From the NCBI RefSeq assembly GCF_002218085.1, contig NZ_BDUC01000009.1:62001-126000 (forward strand): 64,000 bases of DNA, in the 5' to 3' direction. The notes under the pieces were generated by a model. The model worked only from the letters and a program-made list of their open reading frames with translations, was not told where the DNA came from and did not search any database. The position numbers and the translations under genes were made by a program. Below, one piece after another: positions 1 through 8,870 of the stretch. Within the stretch, counting starts at the first letter, position 1. Each line of letters opens with the position of its first letter. This stretch comes from Tolypothrix sp. NIES-4075 (GTDB lineage Bacteria > Cyanobacteriota > Cyanobacteriia > Cyanobacteriales > Nostocaceae).

Positions 1-408
1 CGAGAGTTACCGCCGACTCTAAATGCTATCCGCACCACTGGTATGGAAATCACTGACTTAACTGATGATGTCAGTGAAGGTGTTAAAAGTGCTAGTCAAG
101 TTGTTCAACAAGTTGATCAAAGCCTGGATGGGGCTAAAAAGCAAGCGCAAAACGTTCAAATAGGCACGCGCAGCATATTTGTCGGCGTGAAAGCAGCCTG
201 GAAAACCTTTACACGCCAAAAATCTCCTAGGCGACAAGTTGACCGTTTGTCACCCAATGCCTCATCAGCGCTGACGTTGCGAGAACGAGAAGCCAAGAGG
301 CAACGCCAACGCAATGACAACGGTTACAATGACGCTGCTAGCTGGGATTTTGATGATGAAGATTCGTTGCCTCAATCCACTGCCCCTGAGGAATGGTCTG
401 AGGACTAG
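1..408 (+). CDS. DUF948-like protein, 5' end missing
   Basis: The reading frame is open from base 1, so the gene starts outside the window; the ATG at 43 is internal. The visible part (135 residues) begins with LPPTLNAIRTTGMEITDLTD, followed by an amphipathic stretch rich in Val, Gln and Ser, then a basic and finally an acidic tail ending at 406-408. This arrangement resembles the C-terminal part of cyanobacterial DUF948 proteins, small membrane-anchored proteins of unknown function whose transmembrane helix would lie in the missing N-terminus. No catalytic residues are recognisable. The family call rests on memory of the LPPTL..EI.ELTDD pattern, so it is moderate. Confidence 0.6.
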   Translation, partial: RELPPTLNAIRTTGMEITDLTDDVSEGVKSASQVVQQVDQSLDGAKKQAQNVQIGTRSIFVGVKAAWKTFTRQKSPRRQVDRLSPNASSALTLREREAKRQRQRNDNGYNDAASWDFDDEDSLPQSTAPEEWSED

Positions 409-489
409 GGCATCGGGCATCGTCCAAGTGGGCATCGGGCAAGCGTCTAAGTAGGCAAGTGAAATACGTCTAGCTTCTTTTTATTCCCA

Positions 490-542
490 TTAAACAATTG
501 CCCATTACCCATTACCCATTACCCATTACCCATTGCCCCAAA
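490..542. repeat. Short tandem repeat (CCCATTA-type)
   Basis: Several head-to-tail copies of a 7-8 base unit (cccatta/cccattg) lie between the DUF948-like gene and the TPM gene. This is the short tandemly repeated repetitive (STRR) type typical of heterocystous cyanobacterial intergenic DNA. The preceding stretch (410-450) has a gggcatcgggcaa motif of the same nature. Confidence 0.8.
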
Positions 543-681
543 AATGAGGATGTGAAACAATGCTTTGATCTACACCATTAGATTAGAGTAAAGTAAACAA
601 GTGTAAAGAAGTATCACTTTTACCGTATTCTTTTAAAACAACTTCTTTACGTCTACTGTTGAAATTTGTATAAAAACGTCC

Positions 682-1491
682 ATGCAGAATTGTTTTTGGC
701 GACGAATTCTGGTATCGATTACTGTATTTTTCTTGGTTGGGTCAATTTGGGTGATGCATTCCCAAAGCGCACTGGCTTATGACAATCCTGAGTTACTACC
801 TGACAAACCAACTCCAGTTGTAGATTTAGCCAAAACTCTCACCGACATTCAAGAAGAACAGCTTGTCAATGACCTAAATCAATTCCAAGCCGAAACCGGC
901 TGGAAACTGAGAGTTTTGACTCAGTATGACCGCACCCCAGGTCGCGCAGTGATTAAATTTTGGGGTTTGGATGATAAAAGCATTCTGCTAGTTGCGGATT
1001 CCCGTGGGGGTAACATCCTCAGCTTTAGTGTCGGTGACGCAGTTTATGAACTTCTACCGCGCACTTTTTGGATCGAATTACAAACCCGCTTCGGTAACTT
1101 GTACTTTGTCCGAGAAGAAGGCGAAGACCAAGCGATTCTCCAAGCCTTACAATCAGTTAAAGGCTGTTTGCTTAAAGGGGGTTGCATTGCCGTTCCCGGA
1201 CTACCACGAGAGCAATGGATTCTTACCCTGATTAGCTCTGTACTTGGTGGGGTGATTTGTGGATTTGCAGGTCAACCCCGCAGCGATAAACAAGCATTTG
1301 CTTGGCAATGGGCTTTAATTTTCTCGCCTTTGTGGGGAATTTTGTTTATAGCCTTCGGTATTGGACCAGTAGTAACGCGGACGCAGGAATGGCTACCTAT
1401 AGTTCGTAATATCTCCGGTTTTCTGATTGGTGCGTTAGTTGCCTATCTCTCAGTTGTTTTCAGTCGGTCTTCTCCTAGTGCTGAGTCTTAA
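682..1491 (+). CDS. TPM-domain protein, Psb32-like
   Basis: 269 residues. A Sec-type signal peptide (residues about 1-33, cleavage after SALA) is followed by a TPM domain (about 37-165), then a Cys-containing linker and three hydrophobic segments at the C-terminus (about 173-193, 205-232, 238-260). This is the layout of the cyanobacterial/plant Psb32 group (Synechocystis Sll1390), a thylakoid protein linked to photosystem II protection and repair, with the TPM domain expected in the lumen. The start at 682 gives a complete signal peptide. The gene stands alone and its 3' side is a short tandem repeat. The TPM fold is fairly sure; the specific Psb32 role is inferred from architecture. Confidence 0.8.
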   Translation: MQNCFWRRILVSITVFFLVGSIWVMHSQSALAYDNPELLPDKPTPVVDLAKTLTDIQEEQLVNDLNQFQAETGWKLRVLTQYDRTPGRAVIKFWGLDDKSILLVADSRGGNILSFSVGDAVYELLPRTFWIELQTRFGNLYFVREEGEDQAILQALQSVKGCLLKGGCIAVPGLPREQWILTLISSVLGGVICGFAGQPRSDKQAFAWQWALIFSPLWGILFIAFGIGPVVTRTQEWLPIVRNISGFLIGALVAYLSVVFSRSSPSAES

Positions 1492-1576
1492 GGAGTTAGG
1501 AGTTATGAATTATGAGTTAAGAGTTTTTAATTAACTCCTAACTCCTAACTCCTCACTCCTAACTCCTAACTCTCTA
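1492..1576. repeat. Short tandem repeat (AACTCCT-type)
   Basis: Inverted then direct runs of a heptamer (ggagtta ... taactcc) fill the gap between the TPM gene and the methylmutase gene. The two arms are complementary, so a transcript could fold into a long hairpin just after the TPM stop codon. STRR type. Confidence 0.8.
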
Positions 1577-1619
1577 TTGCTGATAAGCTGTAAGCTGAAA
1601 GCAAATTGCGCTGATACCG

Positions 1620-2249
1620 ATGGAATGGCACGTAACTGATGCTCAAAGTTTGGCAATCATTGATAGTGAAATTGGCGAACATGTCTTTTCACCCGCAGAG
1701 TATGAAATTGTCCGACGTGTAATTTATGCAACGGCTGACTTTGAGTATAATTATTTAATTCGCTTTTCTGAACGTGCCTTGCAAGCTGGAGCAGCAGCAC
1801 TAGCGGCGCGTACCACGATTGTTGTTGATGTGCCGATGGTGCAAGTGGGTATCGCCCAACACATTCAAAATACCTTTGCCAATCCAGTATATTGCAGCAT
1901 GGAAGCGCTGACCCGTCCCCAAAAAGACAAAACTCGTGTTGCCTGGGGAATTGAAACTTTAGCTAAACGTTACCCAGAAGGCATTTATATTGTCGGTCAA
2001 GCGCAAACGGCTTTGACTGCACTAGTTGATTTAATTGAAACCGAAGAAATTCGACCAGCTTTAATCATCGCCACCCCAGCCGGATTTATAAATGTGGATG
2101 CTGCTAAAGAACGTTTGTTAGATTCTCTCGTACCTCACATTACAATTGACAGTCGCAAAGGTAATGCTGTGGTAGCAGCTGCGATCGCTGACGGTCTGAT
2201 AGATTTAGCTTGGCAGGCTTACGGGCAAAATGTTCAGGGGGTAAGTTAA
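1620..2249 (+). CDS. cobH: Precorrin-8X methylmutase (CobH/CbiC)
   Basis: 209 residues, the usual length for the family. The enzyme moves the C11 methyl group of precorrin-8X (or cobalt-precorrin-8) to C12, giving hydrogenobyrinate or cobyrinate, in the cytoplasmic corrin branch of cobalamin synthesis. Visible hallmarks are VDVPMVQVGI near residue 72 and the loop ATPAGFINVDAAKERL near 150. The position I align with the catalytic His of CobH (motif RMIHACG) reads RVIYATA here, so Tyr replaces His; I believe this is common in cyanobacterial homologues but could not check. No other cobalamin genes are adjacent, so it appears to be a single-gene unit. Confidence 0.9.
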   Translation: MEWHVTDAQSLAIIDSEIGEHVFSPAEYEIVRRVIYATADFEYNYLIRFSERALQAGAAALAARTTIVVDVPMVQVGIAQHIQNTFANPVYCSMEALTRPQKDKTRVAWGIETLAKRYPEGIYIVGQAQTALTALVDLIETEEIRPALIIATPAGFINVDAAKERLLDSLVPHITIDSRKGNAVVAAAIADGLIDLAWQAYGQNVQGVS

Positions 2250-2311
2250 AAAATTAATTTTTTAATTTTAATCTTGTTTGATAGCGCAATAATTCAGCAA
2301 TGCCCAATTTT

Positions 2312-2884
2312 TTATGTAAAACTTAACCAAGCGAATACATCTGCAACAGATAATTGCCAGTCTTTTAATACACTGAGAACTGGTAAAATATCTTGTCCTT
2401 CTTTAATTTCTGGTAGTTGGTTAGGTTGAAAAACCATTACAGATTCATCTTCCGGGTCAAGAAACCAACCTAGCTTTGTACCATTTTGTATAGAAAATGT
2501 AATTTTACGGATAACTCGGTTTGGAGATTGTTCGGGAGAAAAAATTTCAATTATCCAATCTGGATAAATTTAAAATTTATTAGCAATTCTGCCTTTGGCA
2601 TCAAGAGGAATTCTTTGCCATTCAAACACAGCAATATCTGGAACTAAAGAGCGATCGCCAAATGTGCAGCGTAATTCAGTAAAAGCATAAGCTAATTTTT
2701 GTACTTTACCAACTTGATTGATAACAGAGACTAATTCAGTTTGAATTGTACTATGTTTTCCCTCTGGCATTGGCTTTTGGTAGATGCGTCCGTCGATATA
2801 TTCACTAGCAGGTTTGGTTTCTGACAATTTCAGAAACTCTTCTAGCGAAAGTGAAGATACCTGAGTTGATAGCATAATCAGCAA
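2312..2884 (-). pseudogene. Uma2-family nuclease gene, broken by an in-frame stop
   Basis: The first 104 codons (2884 to 2573) encode an Uma2-type PD-(D/E)XK fold: N-terminal LSLEEFLKL, ..YIDGRIYQK, LVPDIAVF. A TAA at 2572-2570 interrupts it after NKF. In the same frame translation continues without further stops as IYPDWIIEIFSPEQSP ... FLDPEDESVMVFQP ... to the TAA at 2314-2312, exactly the conserved C-terminal half of the family, for a total of 190 codons, the normal length. One substitution therefore separates it from an intact gene. Cyanobacteria carry dozens of Uma2 paralogues, probably spread by mobile elements; decay of individual copies is common. Sequencing error is the alternative. 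Confidence 0.85.
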
Positions 2885-2989
2885 TTACTCCTTAAAACCC
2901 TGCCAATAATTTTGCAATCTGTTCAGGGCATATTCGACTTTTTGATAACCTAGCACCAAAAGCGATCGCACGGCTCTATCTCACAAGAA

Positions 2990-3080
2990 CTTTCAGACGC
3001 GGCACAGATTTAAGACTGCTGCGTTCGCCCAAGGCAAAGTTGCCGAACGCGAGTGCGTCTGGTTCGCCTTAGTCTGCGCG
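2990..3080. repeat. GC-rich dispersed palindromic element
   Basis: A locally GC-rich stretch with nested inverted repeats (gcgttcgcc / ggcgaacgc type words) between the Uma2 pseudogene and the Crp-type gene. Similar material recurs at many intergenic sites in this window. Confidence 0.6.
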
Positions 3081-3136
3081 ATTGATAAGAAAAGAAAAGA
3101 CGCTTGGCTGATCGCCTCTCTACTTTACAACAGCGT

Positions 3137-3853
3137 TCAACTGTGTTCAGTGCCTAGCAACCTAGCGTACTCGCCTTTGATGTTTTCATAACACTCACAG
3201 GAAGCAGCTTGCAATTCCTGTCGATTCAGGATGGTAATTTTACCACGACTGTAGCGAATCAGTCCTGCCTGTTGAAGGCTGTTAGCCGCCTCCGTGACCC
3301 CAGCACGTCGTACACCCAGCATCTGGGACATAAATTCTTGAGTCATCGGTAAATCGTTTGACTCTACACGGTCACAGACGAGCAGCAGCCAACGGGCAAG
3401 TCTGCTGTCCAAACGATGGAGGCGGTTGCAGGCAGCCCCTTGAGAGACTAAAGCGTAGAGCGCTTGCATGTACCGCAGCAGCAGACTTTGCAGTGAACCA
3501 CCCCTCTCAAACTCGGTTTTCAGCAAGCTTGCCCTCATTCTCATCGCAGAGCCAGCAACCTGCACGGTCGCGGTTGTGGTCGCGATGTTGTCTCCCAAAA
3601 CTGGGGGGATACCCGTTATCCCATCATTACCCACTAAGCCGACTTCGACGCTTGAGCCATCATTCATAGTGGAGAGCAAAGAAACTATTGCCCGATGGGG
3701 AAAATAGACGTATTCGATTGGTTCACCAACCTCGTGAAGGACTTGCTTCAGAGAAAGCGGGACTTGCTTTAGGTGGGGAACAAGGCGCTGGTACTCAGCA
3801 TCTGGTAAAGATGCTAGCAGTCGATTGACTGCCTGGGGGGAGGCTGCTGACAT
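3137..3853 (-). CDS. Crp/Fnr-family transcriptional regulator
   Basis: 238 residues. The N-terminal two thirds form a cyclic-nucleotide-binding-type beta roll (about 20-140: YVYFPHRAIVSLL, VEVGLVGNDGITGIP), and the C-terminus a winged helix-turn-helix (about 165-220: MTQEFMSQMLGVRRAGVTEA). The roll lacks the classic phosphate-binding cassette with its Arg-Ser/Thr pair, so cAMP binding is doubtful and the true signal is unknown. The VRRAGVTEAA recognition helix places it in a subgroup common in soil bacteria and cyanobacteria. It is transcribed away from the hairpin at 4005-4040 and stands alone. Target genes cannot be read from the sequence. Confidence 0.88.
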   Translation of the reverse strand: MSAASPQAVNRLLASLPDAEYQRLVPHLKQVPLSLKQVLHEVGEPIEYVYFPHRAIVSLLSTMNDGSSVEVGLVGNDGITGIPPVLGDNIATTTATVQVAGSAMRMRASLLKTEFERGGSLQSLLLRYMQALYALVSQGAACNRLHRLDSRLARWLLLVCDRVESNDLPMTQEFMSQMLGVRRAGVTEAANSLQQAGLIRYSRGKITILNRQELQAASCECYENIKGEYARLLGTEHS

Positions 3854-4004
3854 AGACTATTTGTCATCTCCTTAATTGAGTCGTTGCAAAAAACAACTAA
3901 CGGCATAAGGAGCAGAATTTATACCCTAATCCCGATGTCAAGATTGTTGATTTACCAGACACTTCAAAATCTGGTTCTTCTTATATCATACATATTTTAG
4001 ATTC

Positions 4005-4040
4005 TGTGCCGCCTATACTGCTCGCGGTATAGGCGGCACA
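4005..4040. repeat. 13-bp perfect inverted repeat downstream of dapL
   Basis: Arms tgtgccgcctata (4005-4017) and tataggcggcaca (4028-4040) with a 10-base loop. It lies 40 bases beyond the dapL stop codon on the dapL strand, so it could cap the dapL transcript, but no T-run follows on either strand; it may be a REP-like element instead of a classic terminator. Confidence 0.75.
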
Positions 4041-4078
4041 CAAGTAATTAGCCGCTGGGAGCGATCGCCCACCCCAAT

Positions 4079-5314
4079 CTACACTTTAAACTTCTCGGTA
4101 ATCCGTTTCATCGCCTCTTCCACGTTCTCCCGGCTATTAAATGCCGAAATCCGAAAGTAACCTTCACCCGCAGCACCAAAACCAGAACCGGGTGTTCCCA
4201 CAACGTTTACAGTTTGCAACAATTTATCAAAGAAATCCCAACTCGACAAATTATTTGGCGTTTTCACCCATACATAAGGCGCATTTACACCGCCATATAC
4301 CTGCAAACCGGCTGCTGTCAGTTGCTCGCGAATTATTTTCGCATTTTCCATATAAAACTTGACAAGCGCCTGAGTTTGTGCTAAACCTTCCTCAGAATAA
4401 ATTGCCTCGGCTCCGCGTTGGACGATATAAGACACTCCATTAAACTTGGTAGATTGGCGGCGATTCCACAGCTTCCACAGTTCTACATCAGAATTATCAC
4501 TTGTCTTGGCTTTGAGTGTTTTCGGCACAACCGTTAAGGCACAACGCGTACCGGTAAAGCCGGCATTCTTGGAAAAAGAGCGAAACTCGATCGCACAATC
4601 TCTTGCACCTTCAATTTCATAAATCGAGTGCGGAATCTCTGAATCGGTGATAAACGCTTCGTAAGCCGCATCAAAGAAAATAATCGAGTTATGAGACTTA
4701 GCATAATCTACCCACGCCTTCAAATGTTCTTTGCTGGCGGTTGCGCCGGTGGGATTATTAGGAAAGCACAGATAAATTAAATCGATTTTCTTGTCAGGAA
4801 TTTCGGCAGTGAAGTTGTTTTCTGCTGTAATTGGCAAATATACCAAACCCTCAAACTCACCTTTCTCATTCGCCGCTCCCGTATGTCCAGCCATCACATT
4901 GGTGTCTACATACACCGGATAAACAGGATCGGTGACAGCGATCGCATTATCATCACCAAAAATATCGAGAATATTGCCGGTGTCGCACTTAGATCCGTCA
5001 GAAATGAAAATTTCTGATGCATCAACCTCACATCCGCGAGATTGAAAGTCATGTAAAGCAATTTTCTCACGCAACCAAGCATAACCTTGTTCTGGACCGT
5101 AGCCTTTGAACGTAGAGCGATCGCCCATTTCTTCCACAGCTTTAATCATCGCTGTGCGACAAGCTTCAGGTAAAGGTTCGGTGACATCACCAATACCTAA
5201 CCGAATAATATTTGCATCACTGTTTGCCTCTGCGAAAGCATTGACTCGTCGAGCAATTTCGGGGAATAAATAGCCTGCTTTGAGTTTAAGGTAATTGTTG
5301 TTAATTTTTGCCAT
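4079..5314 (-). CDS. dapL: LL-diaminopimelate aminotransferase
   Basis: 411 residues. A PLP-dependent fold-type I aminotransferase that converts tetrahydrodipicolinate plus glutamate directly to LL-diaminopimelate plus 2-oxoglutarate, the shortcut lysine and peptidoglycan-precursor pathway of cyanobacteria and plants. Recognisable are the N-terminus MAKINNNYLKLKAGYLFPEI, YPVYVDTNVMAG, the LCFPNNPTGA motif, FFDAAYEAF and the PLP-lysine segment EFRSFSKNAGFTGTR. An upstream ATG at 5329 would add five residues, but the family starts at MAKIN, so 5314 is preferred. asd, dapA and dapB of the same pathway are elsewhere in this window. The gene is monocistronic. Confidence 0.97.
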   Translation of the reverse strand: MAKINNNYLKLKAGYLFPEIARRVNAFAEANSDANIIRLGIGDVTEPLPEACRTAMIKAVEEMGDRSTFKGYGPEQGYAWLREKIALHDFQSRGCEVDASEIFISDGSKCDTGNILDIFGDDNAIAVTDPVYPVYVDTNVMAGHTGAANEKGEFEGLVYLPITAENNFTAEIPDKKIDLIYLCFPNNPTGATASKEHLKAWVDYAKSHNSIIFFDAAYEAFITDSEIPHSIYEIEGARDCAIEFRSFSKNAGFTGTRCALTVVPKTLKAKTSDNSDVELWKLWNRRQSTKFNGVSYIVQRGAEAIYSEEGLAQTQALVKFYMENAKIIREQLTAAGLQVYGGVNAPYVWVKTPNNLSSWDFFDKLLQTVNVVGTPGSGFGAAGEGYFRISAFNSRENVEEAMKRITEKFKV

Positions 5315-5460
5315 AGTAGATTGCGACAAACAAAAAAGGACGACATCAGCCGCAGAGTGCCTACGCTGAGTGGAACCTCAATATTGTGCAATATATCCGA
5401 ACTATTATTCCTCAAAGTTACCATCTTATCGAGCCGCAAAATTTCTTCATCGTCTATAAC

Positions 5461-5495
5461 TAGATACCCGACTTCTTAAAGAAGTCGGGTATCTA
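5461..5495. repeat. 17-bp perfect inverted repeat
   Basis: Arms of 17 bases (tagatacccgacttctt and its exact complement) separated by one base. It sits between the start of dapL and the stop of the 679-residue gene, both on the minus strand, so it could end that transcript. The GATACCCGACTTCTT word is one I associate with highly repeated palindromes in Nostoc-type genomes. Confidence 0.85.
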
Positions 5496-5512
5496 AGTCT
5501 TTCGCTTCGATA

Positions 5513-7552
5513 TTACTGCTGCTCAGGTGTCGTTGTTGATTCCTGCGGAAATTGCTCTGGTTCTGGCTCAGGTTCAGGCTTGAGCAACTCGCGCCAATTC
5601 CTGATTTGCTCTCGCGCTGCGCTGTAAGCAGCAGAACCTTGGGGAACCAGCTTTGCAGTTTCAATACCTTGAGTGATATCAGACTCACTCAAAGAGCGTG
5701 CTATATCTAATATTTGTTGACTCCATTGGTCAATAGCCGGATTCACGTCATTGCGTAACAAACTACGACTTGGCACTCGATCCGCTAGCTGTATTGCCTC
5801 TGACAAAGCTTCTGGAGTGCCAGCAAGTGCCACTTCCCGCGCTTTGCGCCAATTTTCTCTAGCGCGAATTTGCCCTCGCCAATCATCTATAGATGCTTGT
5901 GCTTCCCCAGAAAGTGCGCGTCCTGACGAGGCAATTTGTTCGGCGGCTTTAATCGCAGAGGCTAGATCGCCTGTACGAGCAATATCTCGCGCTTGATCTA
6001 AGTATGGCTGGTCTTGAATTCGCTGAATTTTCGCCGTCCAAGTGCGAATTTTTCGGCGTGCTTCTGGATACAATGCCCGACCGTTACGAATTTGACTTGC
6101 TTCGGCGATCGCTGCTTGCAACGAGTTAACATCTTCTATAAAACTTATCTGTTCAGCGCGTTCTAAATAAGGTTTATCTTCGATTGTCTCAGCTTGGGCA
6201 CGCCAGCGTCCCATTTCTTGTCTAGCTTCAGAACCACGAGGATTATTAACCGGGATAAGACGCGCTTGGGCGATCGCTGCATTCAAATCGCTAACTGTTC
6301 CCTGACTAGCCAGTGTACGTGCTTTATCTAAATTGGCAACATCTTCAATTTCTAGCTGCCAACGGGCAATCAGTTTTTGTGCCTTGTCGTAAACTGGTCT
6401 TGAAGGGTCAATTTGTTGTGCTTGGGCGATCGCTGTTTCTAAACCAGAAACAGTGCCGATCCATGCATTTCTTTGTGCATCAGCTATAGCTGTAAAGTCT
6501 TCGATTTCCAACTTTAGTCCAGTAGTTGCCGGAATTTTGCCGACAATTTCCAGCGCTTCATCTGCATCGCGACCATCTAGTTTTTTCTGTGCTAATGCCA
6601 GCATTTTCCGTCCAAACACTGGAATCGTTGCCTGTGCCTTTTGATAAACGTAACTATCTTGCCCAATTGACTCAGCTATCTTGATGGCTTTTAATAAATT
6701 ATCTACTCCAGAGTCTTCAGCCAAACCGTTGGCTTTTGCTAACTTTTCGCCATCTTCCCGCGCTGAGACTATCAAGCGATTCAATTGATCGTACTTAGCT
6801 GTTTGCCAGTATTTATTGTCCACCCGCACCAATTTAGCAGCCAGCATAAACGCCGATTGCCAATGTTGTTGGCGCAGTTCTTCTTCTGCTGTTTGGTAAA
6901 TGTTTTCTCCCTTAGACCAAATTGACTGCCATTTGGAGATTTGCTCATCTACTAATTTATCAGCCGAGAGGTCTTGAGGAATTTTACGTGCTGTTGCGAT
7001 CGCTTCGTCTAACTTCCCTGATTGAAAACTTTGATCGGCTAGCTGTAAAATCGAACGCGACCACTCTTCTAGGTTGCGATTAATTTCTCCCCGTAATGGG
7101 TGATTTTCTGGCAGTTGCTTGACTAAGGCGATCGCTTGTAACAAGTCATTCACCGTGTCCTTAGAAGCTGCCAATTGAGCGCAGTGCAGTCGCACCGATG
7201 CACTAGCAAGGGGCCAAAAAATCGATGGACAGTTTGGCGCCGATGGTAACTTTAGCAGCATCGCCATCGAAATAAAGCCGATACTACCAGGAACCAACGC
7301 TAATAAAACTGTCCATAACACCCAGCTTTTCATCCAGTTGGGCATTTTACCATTCTGTGTGCTGGGTGTCCCAAGTTCATTATCAGAATTGCGTTTTTTT
7401 CGGCGCTTCATTGACTTTGAGGTAGAACCATTAGCTGGAACACCAGACACATGAGTTTCACCGATTGGGAGCGATCGTGATAATCTGGTTATTTCATCTG
7501 GCTCTGTTGCTCTGGCTGATGACCAACTCTCTGGAATATCCCGCTCTGTCAT
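5513..7552 (-). CDS. Membrane-anchored protein with about ten helical repeats
   Basis: 679 residues, function unknown. The N-terminal ~75 residues are polar and basic (KSMKRRKKR), followed by one clear transmembrane helix (about 78-102) and a Cys-containing segment. From about 125 to 655 runs a series of degenerate ~45-65-residue units with the pattern AI..A..I....LY..AQ..I..W, predicted all-helical and TPR-like. The tail is acidic and Pro/Glu/Gln-rich (PEPEPEPEQF). Databases often label such cyanobacterial proteins chromosome segregation ATPase, but no ATPase motif is present. The same repeat occurs in the caspase-like protein at 45189-47093, suggesting a shared partner or scaffold role. Confidence 0.8.
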   Translation of the reverse strand: MTERDIPESWSSARATEPDEITRLSRSLPIGETHVSGVPANGSTSKSMKRRKKRNSDNELGTPSTQNGKMPNWMKSWVLWTVLLALVPGSIGFISMAMLLKLPSAPNCPSIFWPLASASVRLHCAQLAASKDTVNDLLQAIALVKQLPENHPLRGEINRNLEEWSRSILQLADQSFQSGKLDEAIATARKIPQDLSADKLVDEQISKWQSIWSKGENIYQTAEEELRQQHWQSAFMLAAKLVRVDNKYWQTAKYDQLNRLIVSAREDGEKLAKANGLAEDSGVDNLLKAIKIAESIGQDSYVYQKAQATIPVFGRKMLALAQKKLDGRDADEALEIVGKIPATTGLKLEIEDFTAIADAQRNAWIGTVSGLETAIAQAQQIDPSRPVYDKAQKLIARWQLEIEDVANLDKARTLASQGTVSDLNAAIAQARLIPVNNPRGSEARQEMGRWRAQAETIEDKPYLERAEQISFIEDVNSLQAAIAEASQIRNGRALYPEARRKIRTWTAKIQRIQDQPYLDQARDIARTGDLASAIKAAEQIASSGRALSGEAQASIDDWRGQIRARENWRKAREVALAGTPEALSEAIQLADRVPSRSLLRNDVNPAIDQWSQQILDIARSLSESDITQGIETAKLVPQGSAAYSAAREQIRNWRELLKPEPEPEPEQFPQESTTTPEQQ

Positions 7553-7702
7553 CTCTCACACCAAAATAATTTCACAGCGATCTGTTATGGATCGATAATT
7601 TCTTTGTTGCCATAGTAACTTTCTCGTCATGAAAAAGCTAGTCTCAATTATCTCTCTCCACAGATATCATTAACGCGATGAAATAAACGTATCTTTTTAT
7701 AC

Positions 7703-8608
7703 TTATATTGAAACGGAAGATTCCGCCTGCAAATCGTCAATTAGTTGCGCTAGCTGGTCGCTACTTGCGTGATATACTGAGCCGCAAAAATCGCAAATTG
7801 CCTCAGCACCATCATCTTTAGCAATCATGTCTTGCAGTTCAGCTTCTCCTAAAATTTTTAACGCTCCGAGTACGCGGTTAAAAGAGCAACCACAATGAAA
7901 GCGCAGCATTTGAGTTTCCGGAAAAATCACCAAACCCATATCACCTAGCAAGTCTTGAAAGATTTCTGGCAATGTTTTGCCTGCTTGCAACAAAGGCGTA
8001 AATCCAGCTAAACTTGCCACTCGTGATTCCAACTTTGCTACTAGCTCTTCATCTCTAGCAGCTTTTGGCAACACTTGTACGAGTAAGCCTCCAGCAGCAG
8101 TCACCCCACCTGCACCCACGAACACACCTAAAACAACAGCTGAAGGTGTTTGTTCAGAGTTTACCAGATAATGAGCTACATCGTCCCCAATTTCCCCAGA
8201 AACGAGTTCTACCGTACTAGAGTAAGGATAGCCGTAACCCACATCCCGAACGACGTAAAGGTAGCCATTACCGACTGCACCACCTACGTCAAGTTTTCCT
8301 TTGGCATTGGGAGGCAATTCGATCGCTGGATTTTCTACATAGCCGCGTACCGTTCCATCTAAGCCAGCATCTACCAAGATACCACCCAAAGGACCATCGC
8401 CTTTAATGCGGACATTGACTCTAGAGCCTTCTCGCTTCATACTAGAAGCCATCAACAAGCCAGCTGCCATCGTTCGACCCAAGGCTGCCGTAGCCACATA
8501 AGAAAGCTTGTGTCTAGTCCTTGCTTCTTCAGTCAGACGTGTGGTAATCACACCGACTGCACGAATTCCACCATCAGCCGCTGTGGCGCGAATTAACTGA
8601 TCCGCCAT
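7703..8608 (-). CDS. hslO: Hsp33 redox-regulated chaperone
   Basis: 301 residues from the ATG at 8608 (MADQLIRATAADGGIRAVGV, the family start; an upstream in-frame extension to 8692 looks untranslated). Hsp33 is a cytoplasmic holdase switched on by oxidation. The N-terminal dimerising core has VRIKGDGPLGG near 75 and GYVENP. The C-terminal zinc/redox switch is intact: Cys239-x-Cys241 (HCGCSFNRV) and Cys272-x2-Cys275 (CDFCGS). It is monocistronic, reading away from the SRPBCC-like gene at 8871. Confidence 0.96.
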   Translation of the reverse strand: MADQLIRATAADGGIRAVGVITTRLTEEARTRHKLSYVATAALGRTMAAGLLMASSMKREGSRVNVRIKGDGPLGGILVDAGLDGTVRGYVENPAIELPPNAKGKLDVGGAVGNGYLYVVRDVGYGYPYSSTVELVSGEIGDDVAHYLVNSEQTPSAVVLGVFVGAGGVTAAGGLLVQVLPKAARDEELVAKLESRVASLAGFTPLLQAGKTLPEIFQDLLGDMGLVIFPETQMLRFHCGCSFNRVLGALKILGEAELQDMIAKDDGAEAICDFCGSVYHASSDQLAQLIDDLQAESSVSI

Positions 8609-8870
8609 GAATAACCTTACATTTCTTAACAAGTTCACTTTTTCTATTTTAAGTTCATCAGCTCGGAGAAAAGTGACCAAACAAAGGAACAATGGTTAAG
8701 GATGTCCGTATGAAAACGAGCGGCTTTCCGCGCTGGTAGAAAGTAGGGAATTTTGAAGAAATATTTCCAAAAGTGTCCGTGGTGTAATGAAATTTCCATT
8801 TTCCTTTGAACAAGCCCGTATCTGATGAACCACATTTGTCATACTAAAAGAAAATGCGATCGCCCTCAAA

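Noticed and set aside
1540..1576. Yfr1-like core (actcctcactcc)
   Set aside because: The motif is part of an aactcct tandem repeat, and the flanking hairpins and usual location of Yfr1 are absent.
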